Part shown: piece after piece, positions 5,931 to 10,707 of the stretch
How positions within the stretch are numbered: position 1 is the first letter of the stretch
Layout of the letters: the number at the start of each line of letters is the position of its first letter
Notes under the pieces: model-generated
Databases searched by the model: none
Seen by the model: only the letters and a program-made list of their open reading frames with translations
What the model was told of the DNA's origin: nothing
Position numbers and translations under genes: made by a program
Origin: Lachnoclostridium sp. UBA2905
GTDB taxonomy: Bacteria > Bacillota > Clostridia > Lachnospirales > Lachnospiraceae
Reading direction: 5' to 3'
Length of the DNA stretch: 10,707 bases
Assembly (NCBI GenBank): GCA_002349525.1
Contig: DEDL01000006.1
Location: forward strand, 32,324 to 43,030

Positions 5931-7157
5931 TTCAGCTGCTTCAATTATTGCAAAATAACTTGGTTTTGCATTGCCATCCTTATCATATAAGAGTGGATAA
6001 CTTGTTTCCTTTTTGAAACCTGTAAGCCATGTATGCTCATCATCAAGTCCCCAGAAAGTAACATTAGTAATGTTAGCATGTCCCTTAGTATCAACATTTA
6101 CCAAGAGATCAAAAAGCTTTTTATAATTCTCAGCCTGCTCTTTCATAGCAGCCTCTGAATTGTCATTGTAATGCATGTCAAGCTCAGTAAGCTGAATTTC
6201 GATACCATCTGCGATTGCAGAAAATGCATAGATTGATGTTTCAATCTGGGCAACATCAAAGTTTTCTCTGTCGTGATGTGACTGCATTCCGATACCATCA
6301 ATATTACCCTGATCCCAAATCTTCTTAACAAGTGCTGTATAAGTTTTTCTTCTCTCTGGTGAAGTCATGCCATAATCATTTATAAAGAGTTTTACATCCT
6401 TATCAGCATATTTTCTTGCATACTCAAATGCCTTCTCAATATACTCTTCACCAATTACCTTATACCAAAGACTGTCTGTTCTAAGACCCTTGTTATCACT
6501 TGCGCACTCATTTACAACATCCCATGCATACACAACGCCTGGATGTTTTTCCTGACAGTATGTGATAACCTTCTTTATGTAGCTTTCCATTCTCTTAAGC
6601 ATGGTGTCCTTATCAACATAATCTTTTCCATCGTCATATCCTTCACGGAATAACCATTCAGGAGTCTGGCTGTGCCATACAAGTGTATGTCCACGCATCT
6701 TAAGTCCTGCATCCTCAGCCATTGTAAGAATCTCATCAAGCTTCTCTGTAGTTAAAACAGGCATTCCATCCTTTGCTTCCATTGAAGCATTGTGATCAAG
6801 AAGATAATCAGGTTTCATCTCATTCTCACATGTAAATGTTGAATAATCCTTTGTTATTCTGGCAAGAACCTTCTTATCTGCAAGCTGCCAGCTGTTAACT
6901 GCTACTCCGATATCAAATAAGTCCTTATAAGCCTCTTTAAGACTCATTGTTGAAGCATCTTTATTCTGGATTTCATCCTCAGCTGCTGTCTCAGTTGTAG
7001 GAGCAGCTGTTTCCTCTGCCTTATCTTCAGCAGCTTCAGTAACCTGTGGTTCACTTGTTGCTGTCTGCTCATTATTACTGTTGCCACATCCTGCTAAAAG
7101 AACTGCCATAGCCATTGCAGATGCCATGCATGTTACAATTTTCTTCTTAAATGTCAT
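5910..7157 (-). CDS. GH10 endo-1,4-beta-xylanase, lipoprotein
   Basis: This 415-aa glycoside hydrolase family 10 enzyme cleaves internal beta-1,4 bonds of xylan with retention of configuration. A lipoprotein signal with lipobox LAGC (Cys24) places it on the outer membrane face. A linker rich in E/T/A (about 25-68) follows, then the (beta/alpha)8 catalytic domain (about 72-408). Visible GH10 motifs are ENEMKPD (111-117), GHTLVWHSQTPEW (156-168), WDVVNE with acid/base Glu217, MQSHH (291-295), QLTELDM with nucleophile Glu325, and TFWGLDDEHTW (367-377). No carbohydrate-binding module is visible, so it is a single-domain cell-bound enzyme, suited to trimming short xylo-oligosaccharides or xylan at the surface. 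The SD AAGGAAGG (minus strand, 7167-7174) precedes the ATG. A good promoter lies upstream in the gap to pyk. The Ala-rich C-terminus (AAEAAKAAQ) runs into the 16-bp repeat. gltX follows in the same direction. Confidence 0.95.
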   Translation of the reverse strand: MTFKKKIVTCMASAMAMAVLLAGCGNSNNEQTATSEPQVTEAAEDKAEETAAPTTETAAEDEIQNKDASTMSLKEAYKDLFDIGVAVNSWQLADKKVLARITKDYSTFTCENEMKPDYLLDHNASMEAKDGMPVLTTEKLDEILTMAEDAGLKMRGHTLVWHSQTPEWLFREGYDDGKDYVDKDTMLKRMESYIKKVITYCQEKHPGVVYAWDVVNECASDNKGLRTDSLWYKVIGEEYIEKAFEYARKYADKDVKLFINDYGMTSPERRKTYTALVKKIWDQGNIDGIGMQSHHDRENFDVAQIETSIYAFSAIADGIEIQLTELDMHYNDNSEAAMKEQAENYKKLFDLLVNVDTKGHANITNVTFWGLDDEHTWLTGFKKETSYPLLYDKDGNAKPSYFAIIEAAEAAKAAQ

Positions 7158-7224
7158 GTTTTGTTACCTTCCTTATTGTCATTTTATGCGTATAAAATCA
7201 TTATTTACACAATTTTTCTATAAC

Positions 7225-7253
7225 ATAATATAATACCGTCATTCATCTTGCAA
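7225..7253 (-). promoter_or_regulatory. Sigma-A promoter of the xylanase gene
   Basis: On the minus strand, TTGCAA (7248-7253), a 17-bp spacer and TATTAT (7225-7230) point into the xylanase gene, leaving a leader of about 60 nt. It lies in the 125-bp gap after pyk, so the xylanase can be expressed apart from pyk. No catabolite-repression (cre) site was convincing. A T-run (minus strand, 7254-7260) after pyk has no clear stem, so a pyk terminator is not called. Confidence 0.6.
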
Positions 7254-7282
7254 GAAAAAAAGGATAAACTAAACATAACATA

Positions 7283-8695
7283 TTAAATACGCTCAACTTT
7301 AATAAGATTTGTATTTCCTGTCTGACCATTAATAAGGCCTCCGGTAAGCACGATATTATCACCCTTATTAAGTTCAAATACCTTCTTTGCTTCCTCCTTG
7401 CCTCTATAGAACATGACCTCAATTGATGTAAATTCTTCGCACATACGTGGTGTAACACCCCAGCTAAGATTAAGCTTGCGCCATACCTTTTCATTGGTTG
7501 TAAAACCGATTATATCTACAGGACATCTGAATCTGCTGACCATTCTTACTGTACGTCCGCTAAGTGAGCTTACCACAATACCCTTTGCCTTAACATCAAT
7601 AGCCATTGAACATGTAGCATGTGATATTGCATCTATATTGCTTTTAATCTGAAACTCTGTTGTATTAAATCTTTTTATATAGTTGATCTGTCTTTCAGTG
7701 TATTCTGTAATCTCTGCCATAGTACTAACAGCTTTAACAGGATACTTTCCTGCTGCTGTTTCTCCTGAAAGCATAACTGCTGAGGTTCCGTCATAAACCG
7801 CATTGGCAACGTCAGATAATTCAGCTCGTGTAGGTCTTGGATTCTGTATCATGGTTTCAAGCATCTCTGTTGCAGTAATAACTCTGGTTCCAAGAAGACG
7901 GCATGTTGTAATAAGATATTTCTGAATTTCCGGTACTTCTACCGCCGGTATTTCAACACCAAGATCTCCTCTTGCAATCATAATTCCATCTGCAATATCA
8001 CAGATTTCAACAACATTATCAACGCCTGCACGATTCTCAATCTTAGCAATAATATCTATATCATTGCCGCCATTGTCATCTAAGAATTCTCTTAAATCCT
8101 CAACATCTTTTTTACAGGATACAAATGAAGCTGCTACAAAATCCACATCATTTTTTATTCCAAATAAGAGGTCCTTTTTGTCCTGTTCACTAAGGTATTC
8201 ACTTTTCATAACCTTATTAGGAAAATTCATGCTTTTTCTGTCTGATAAAACACCACCGGCAATTACCTTACAGACTGCATCATTGCGTTTAAGCTCTTTT
8301 ACTTCAAGAATAATGAGTCCATTATTCACAAGAACCCTGTCACCTACTGAAAGCTCATTAACAAGATTTTTATAGCTTACGGAAACCCTGCTTGCATCTC
8401 CCTGTATTTCATCAGTTGTGAGTGTAAAATCCTGTCCATCTGCAAGCATAACCTTGCCATCTGCAAAGGTCTTAATTCGGTATTCTGGTCCCTTTGTATC
8501 AAGCATAATTGCAATAGGCAGCTCCATTTTTTCACGTACTTTTTTAACAAGATCTACCTTCTTTTGCTGTTCTTCATGTGTACCATGTGAAAAATTAAGT
8601 CTTGCAACATCCATTCCTGCTTCACATAATTGTGTAAGTGTTTCCTCATTCTGGCTTGATGGTCCAATAGTACATATTATTTTGGTTTTTCTCAT
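7283..8695 (-). CDS. pyk: Pyruvate kinase
   Basis: This 470-aa enzyme transfers phosphate from phosphoenolpyruvate to ADP, giving pyruvate and ATP, the last step of glycolysis, in the cytosol. The start is MRKTKIICTIGPSS (8695), 6 nt after the SD AGGAG. The longer open frame back to 8758 lacks an SD and is not family-like. Visible features are RLNFSHG with Arg32, Asn34 and Ser36, LDTKGPE (65-71), a B domain (about 72-170), IIAKIEN with Lys218 and Glu220, ARGDLGVE (241-248) with Asp244, NPRPTRAE and SGETAAGKYP. The C-terminal domain ends TNLIKVERI. The length matches enzymes without the extra PEP-utiliser domain found in Bacillus. Glu71 in GPE is the residue type linked to K+ dependence. Small departures from the usual motifs are ATEML for ATQML, GPEYR for GPEIR and NFPN for NLPG. 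It follows the GNAT gene by 10 bp and is probably co-transcribed with it. Confidence 0.96.
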   Translation of the reverse strand: MRKTKIICTIGPSSQNEETLTQLCEAGMDVARLNFSHGTHEEQQKKVDLVKKVREKMELPIAIMLDTKGPEYRIKTFADGKVMLADGQDFTLTTDEIQGDASRVSVSYKNLVNELSVGDRVLVNNGLIILEVKELKRNDAVCKVIAGGVLSDRKSMNFPNKVMKSEYLSEQDKKDLLFGIKNDVDFVAASFVSCKKDVEDLREFLDDNGGNDIDIIAKIENRAGVDNVVEICDIADGIMIARGDLGVEIPAVEVPEIQKYLITTCRLLGTRVITATEMLETMIQNPRPTRAELSDVANAVYDGTSAVMLSGETAAGKYPVKAVSTMAEITEYTERQINYIKRFNTTEFQIKSNIDAISHATCSMAIDVKAKGIVVSSLSGRTVRMVSRFRCPVDIIGFTTNEKVWRKLNLSWGVTPRMCEEFTSIEVMFYRGKEEAKKVFELNKGDNIVLTGGLINGQTGNTNLIKVERI

Positions 8696-8701
8696 ATTCT
8701 T

Positions 8702-8707
8702 CTCCTT
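8702..8707 (-). promoter_or_regulatory. Ribosome binding site of pyk, overlapping the GNAT stop codon
   Basis: AAGGAG on the minus strand shares bases with the TAA stop of the GNAT gene (8706-8708) and precedes the pyk ATG by 6 nt. This decides the pyk start and suggests translational coupling. Confidence 0.75.
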
Positions 8708-9176
8708 ATAATATTTTTTCCATTCCAATTTTGTATGGCACAAGTCCCATTTTTTCATAAAACTTCATCGCTCCGGGATTACAGCTCCATACATTAAGTG
8801 TTACATTATAAAACCCATTATTTTTTGCAAAATCACATACATATTCATATATTTGTTTTCCTACTTTTTTTCCTCTTGTATTTTCGTCGACACATATATC
8901 GTCAATGTAAAGTGTCTTTCTGTCTGTAAGGATATTATCATTCTCGTATTCTTCGTATACACAGAAGGCATATCCAAGTACATTGTTATTCTCATCGACT
9001 CCTACGAAAACCGGACGTTTATCATCTGCAAATATCTCTAAAAGCTGTCCGTCTGTATATTTTTTTGCATCTGCACGAAAAAGGTCTGGTCTGCCATTAT
9101 GGTGAACCATAAGAACCTGTCTCAACAGACTGTTAACCCCTGGCAGGTCTTCTGCTCCTGCTCTTCTTATATTCAT
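8706..9176 (-). CDS. GNAT-family N-acetyltransferase
   Basis: This full-length, single-domain acetyltransferase of 156 aa uses acetyl-CoA to acetylate an unknown amine. It begins MNIRRAGAEDLPGVNSLLRQV. The central motif A is YIDDICVDENTRGKKVGKQIYEYV, where RGKKVG is the Q/R-x-x-G-x-G/A pyrophosphate loop. Motif B is NVWSCNPGAMKFYEKMGLVPYKIGMEK. The start at 9176 is chosen because AAAGGGGGA (minus strand, 9181-9189) lies directly upstream. An alternative ATG at 9197 has no SD. Its first 44 bp overlap the end of a decayed reading frame upstream. pyk follows after 10 bp, with its SD overlapping this stop, so the two are likely one transcript. No clear promoter is seen upstream; a lone TATAAT (minus strand, 9253-9258) lacks a -35 partner. 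Confidence 0.9.
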   Translation of the reverse strand: MNIRRAGAEDLPGVNSLLRQVLMVHHNGRPDLFRADAKKYTDGQLLEIFADDKRPVFVGVDENNNVLGYAFCVYEEYENDNILTDRKTLYIDDICVDENTRGKKVGKQIYEYVCDFAKNNGFYNVTLNVWSCNPGAMKFYEKMGLVPYKIGMEKIL

Positions 9177-9716
9177 ACAATCCCCCTTTTTTGCCATATC
9201 TTAACTTGATTCTATTTTTTAGAGACATAGTTTTTCTGGCAGTGTAAATTTTATTATAGAAATTATCTAATAAATTTTTCTCATATATACTTATTCCATC
9301 TTCTGAATACTTGGCCTTTTCTAATATTCCACATATCTGAATGTACTCATTTTTACTAAAATGAAGTACCTTTTCCAGAAGTTCATTTTCCGTAGTTTCA
9401 TTATTCCAGCCAAGGCACATATCAATTTCAATGAGTCTGAACATATTTTCAATAAAATCCTGTTTGATAAGTATCGTTTCATGTTCGCCGGAGTGTTTCA
9501 TTCTGTAGCGAAGCAGTTCATATCCTGTCTAGTAATGAATCTCCATAAGCAGGATAGGAAAACATATTATCATGAATATTAATATTAACACATCTTTTAT
9601 GACTTTGCCAAGATGTTCTGTAGCAGAATTAGCATTATTGCTAACCTCCCCCACCTTATGCTCATCAAGATTAACAGATTCATTCTCATTTTTCTCAATG
9701 GATACTTGTTTTCAAT
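9133..9716 (-). pseudogene. Remnant of a membrane protein C-terminus (transglutaminase/DUF4129-like), cut by IS66
   Basis: Read on the minus strand, one frame runs 60 codons from 9711 to 9532. It gives a hydrophilic N/E-rich linker starting KQVSIEKNENES and then a hydrophobic membrane segment ending PILLMEIHY. A single TAG (9529-9531) follows. The same frame then continues 131 codons (TGYELLRYRMKHSGEHE...) to the stop at 9133-9135. The order linker, membrane helix, basic start, helical cytoplasmic domain with ILEKAKYSEDG and YNKIYTARK resembles the C-terminus of bacterial transglutaminase-like (TgpA/DUF4129) proteins. This is judged by eye only. An in-frame TGA (9712-9714) lies at the IS66 boundary. 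ATG 9501 is in frame but has no SD, so a separate 122-aa gene is possible but less likely. The frame overlaps the GNAT gene by 44 bp. Confidence 0.6.
9181..9189 (-). promoter_or_regulatory. Ribosome binding site of the GNAT gene
   Basis: AAAGGGGGA on the minus strand lies 4 nt before ATG 9176 (about 5-6 nt counted from the GGGGG core) and decides this start over the ATG at 9197. Confidence 0.7.
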
Positions 9717-9800
9717 GTAAGCGCTAAATAAAATTGCGGCTGGAAATCAGACTGATAATTCTTCATAATTATGAGTAACAAAAAATTATGGAGGAAATAT

Positions 9801-10193
9801 ATGGCATCACTTTATTCATTAGATCAAAGATTTTCGTTAGTGTTAGATTGCTATAAAAGTGGGTTATCCATTCCGGCTTGGTGTAAGGAAAAAGGTATTG
9901 CTCCAGGTACATTTTATGGCTGGATTAAACAGGTTTCTAATAAGGGATATGATGTTCCTGCTTTTACAAGACACGGCACTGCTTATAAGCAGGAAATTGT
10001 AAAGGTTTCAGTTGTTGATTCCCCCGACGTAGTTCCATGCGCTGATTTAGTTCCATCAATGGAAGACAAAGCGTTTTTACCAGATGCCCCACTTATAACA
10101 GCACATATTGGCGGTGCAACTGTTGATATTCCGTCAAACATTGATCAGGCATTCTTATCAAAGATTTTTAAGAGCCTAAAGGAGTGCGTATGA
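9801..10193 (+). CDS. tnpA: IS66-family element accessory protein TnpA
   Basis: This 130-aa first protein of the IS66 operon has an N-terminal helix-turn-helix of the IS3/IS66 OrfA kind: SLDQRFSLVLDCYKSG, then IPAWCKEKGIAPGTFYGWIKQV. It presumably helps the TnpC transposase bind the ends. The C-terminal half ends in a typical hydrophobic patch (ITAHIGGATVDIPSN, then FLSKIFKSLKECV). The start at 9801 is chosen because GGAGG (9790-9794) is 6 nt upstream. The in-frame ATG at 9771 has no SD and would add ten atypical residues. The stop TGA (10191-10193) overlaps the tnpB ATG as ATGA, indicating coupled translation. Confidence 0.9.
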   Translation: MASLYSLDQRFSLVLDCYKSGLSIPAWCKEKGIAPGTFYGWIKQVSNKGYDVPAFTRHGTAYKQEIVKVSVVDSPDVVPCADLVPSMEDKAFLPDAPLITAHIGGATVDIPSNIDQAFLSKIFKSLKECV

Positions 10194-10534
10194 TTGGCGA
10201 TATCTCAGGAGCAACTTCAATCTACATAATTACGGGCCGAACTGATATGAGAAAATCTATAAATGGCTTATGTGCCATTGTTTATGACATGATGGGGGAG
10301 GAAATAAACCGGAATTCTATATATCTTTTCTGTGGCACAAGGTGTGATCGCATAAAGATTTTATTGAAAGAATCAGACGGAATTACGCTTCTGTACAAAC
10401 GACTTGATGTGAAGGGAAGATTCAGATGGCCAAGAAATGCTTCTGAAGTAAAACCGATTACATGGAGACAATTCGACTGGTTAATGTCGGGTTTAGACAT
10501 CGAGCAGCCTAAAGCAATAGGTAACATAAAATAG
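10190..10534 (+). CDS. tnpB: IS66-family element accessory protein TnpB
   Basis: This 114-aa protein has the diagnostic motifs of IS66 TnpB: GRTDMRKSINGLCAIV near the N-terminus, and LFCGTRCDRIKILLKESDGI followed by LLYKRLDVKGRFRWPR in the middle. TnpB is required together with TnpA and TnpC for IS66 transposition, but its exact role is not settled. The start is ATG 10190, with AAAGGAG (10178-10184) as SD and a 4-bp overlap with tnpA. A GTG at 10184 is open in frame but sits inside the SD. Length and sequence look intact. A strong hairpin follows 15 bp after the stop codon. Confidence 0.95.
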   Translation: MIGDISGATSIYIITGRTDMRKSINGLCAIVYDMMGEEINRNSIYLFCGTRCDRIKILLKESDGITLLYKRLDVKGRFRWPRNASEVKPITWRQFDWLMSGLDIEQPKAIGNIK

Positions 10535-10549
10535 CATATCTGTACTATA

Positions 10550-10585
10550 AAAATGCAGTAAAAGCCCAGGTTTTTACTGCATTTT
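10550..10585 (+). terminator. Perfect 14-bp hairpin between tnpB and tnpC
   Basis: AAAATGCAGTAAAA (10550-10563) pairs perfectly with TTTTACTGCATTTT (10572-10585) around an 8-base loop, GCCCAGGT. The 3' arm ends in TTTT, so it has the look of an intrinsic terminator, usable in either direction. It would lower tnpC relative to tnpA and tnpB. Confidence 0.6.
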
Positions 10586-10596
10586 CTGCTGTTTTA

Positions 10597-10605
10597 TGGT
10601 ATACT
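10597..10605 (+). promoter_or_regulatory. Candidate extended -10 promoter for tnpC
   Basis: TGGTATACT (TG-N-TATACT) lies just after the tnpB-tnpC hairpin and 27 bp before the tnpC ATG. The -35 region at 16-18 bp is poor (CTGCAT or ACTGCA), so the call rests on the extended -10 alone. Confidence 0.35.
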
Positions 10606-10632
10606 GAATATATTAAAAACAGGAGGAAAATC

Positions 10633-10707
10633 ATGGCTCAGTCATCAAAGGATATCCAACTTTTAGAGTTGAAAGATACGATTGCTGCAAATGATACAAT
10701 AAGGATG
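10633..10707 (+). CDS. tnpC: IS66-family transposase TnpC, first 25 codons (3' truncated by window)
   Basis: An ATG at 10633, with the strong SD AGGAGG (10621-10626) 6 nt upstream, opens a frame that runs to the window edge. It begins MAQSSKDIQLLELKD and is predicted helical and charged, as in the N-terminal coiled coil of IS66 transposases. The DDE catalytic domain lies outside the window. The identity rests mainly on its position after tnpA and tnpB. Unlike many IS66 elements, it is separated from tnpB by 98 bp containing a hairpin and a possible promoter. Confidence 0.8.
   Translation, partial: MAQSSKDIQLLELKDTIAANDTIRM

Larger units (their letters stand above)
9717..10707 (+). mobile_element. 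IS66-family insertion sequence, left part (right end outside window)
   Basis: The left end is placed at GTAAGCG (9717-9723), the usual start of IS66-family terminal inverted repeats. The standard gene order tnpA, tnpB, tnpC follows on the plus strand with the usual tight tnpA/tnpB overlap. IS66 elements typically duplicate 8 bp of target, which here would be TTTTCAAT (9709-9716). The matching copy and the right inverted repeat lie beyond the window. The element is inserted in the decayed gene on its left side. All three reading frames seen are intact, so it may be an active copy, provided tnpC is complete. Confidence 0.8.

Noticed and set aside
5819..6016. Plus-strand open frame MQFYYCIALLLC... 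over the 16-bp repeat
   Set aside because: It lies across a repeat whose period is not a multiple of three and antisense to the xylanase 3' end; it has no SD and looks like low-complexity shadow.
8696..8758. N-terminal extension of pyruvate kinase (start at 8758)
   Set aside because: The 21 extra residues overlap the GNAT gene, match no pyruvate kinase N-terminus and have no SD; ATG 8695 has both family sequence and SD.
9133..9501. Stand-alone 122-aa gene starting at ATG 9501
   Set aside because: No SD precedes the ATG and the same frame continues upstream through a single TAG into a linker and membrane helix, so a broken longer gene explains it better.
9361..9582. Plus-strand open frame of 73 aa
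   Set aside because: It is antisense to the pseudogene frame, has no SD and shows no recognisable protein pattern.
1..10707. A hidden defence, toxin-antitoxin or other novel multi-gene system
   Set aside because: Every substantial gene is accounted for by housekeeping, xylan degradation or IS66; no co-oriented cluster of unknown genes is present, and the novelty is limited to intergenic repeats and the decayed locus.

Overview
The window looks like a low-GC Gram-positive (Firmicutes) chromosome, most likely Lachnospiraceae. The evidence is AT-rich DNA with strong AGGAGG-type Shine-Dalgarno (SD) sites, Lys-rich lipoprotein signal peptides, a DUF1292 acidic protein, a 470-aa pyruvate kinase, a lipoprotein GH10 xylanase and an IS66 element. 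The genus cannot be fixed from the sequence.

Layout. Plus strand: the 3' end of a GNAT acetyltransferase gene (1-165), a 15-bp degenerate tandem repeat, then a secreted, C-terminally membrane-anchored protein with a PsbP/DcrB-like look (277-990). A convergent junction follows, holding a tandemly repeated terminator-like palindrome (990-1142). A cyclophilin-type lipoprotein PPIase lies on the minus strand (1223-1939). It is divergent from a DUF1292 gene (2188-2502), and the region between them holds a 32-bp duplication over the PPIase -35 box. The DUF1292 stop overlaps, tail to tail, the stop of a UvrD/PcrA-like helicase gene, which sits directly downstream of and overlaps gltX (both minus strand). 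Upstream of gltX comes a 16-bp tandem repeat array, then a GH10 xylanase lipoprotein with its own promoter, then a GNAT-pyk pair, all on the minus strand.

Right end. On the minus strand, 9133-9716 is the decayed C-terminal part of a membrane protein that resembles the transglutaminase/DUF4129 class. It has an in-frame amber codon, and it is cut at 9716/9717 by the left end of an IS66-family element. That element carries tnpA, tnpB and the first 25 codons of tnpC, and runs off the window. The insertion has probably separated the GNAT-pyk genes from whatever lay upstream.

Working together: the genes are mostly housekeeping (glutamyl-tRNA charging, DNA unwinding, glycolysis, extracytoplasmic folding) plus xylan degradation at the cell surface. 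I see no defence system, CRISPR array, tRNA, rRNA or biosynthetic cluster. The unusual content is in the gaps between genes. Four of them carry four different short tandem repeats (15, 16, 32 and about 42 bp), some overlapping control signals. A possible +1 frameshift site at the first stop codon would read straight through one of these repeats.
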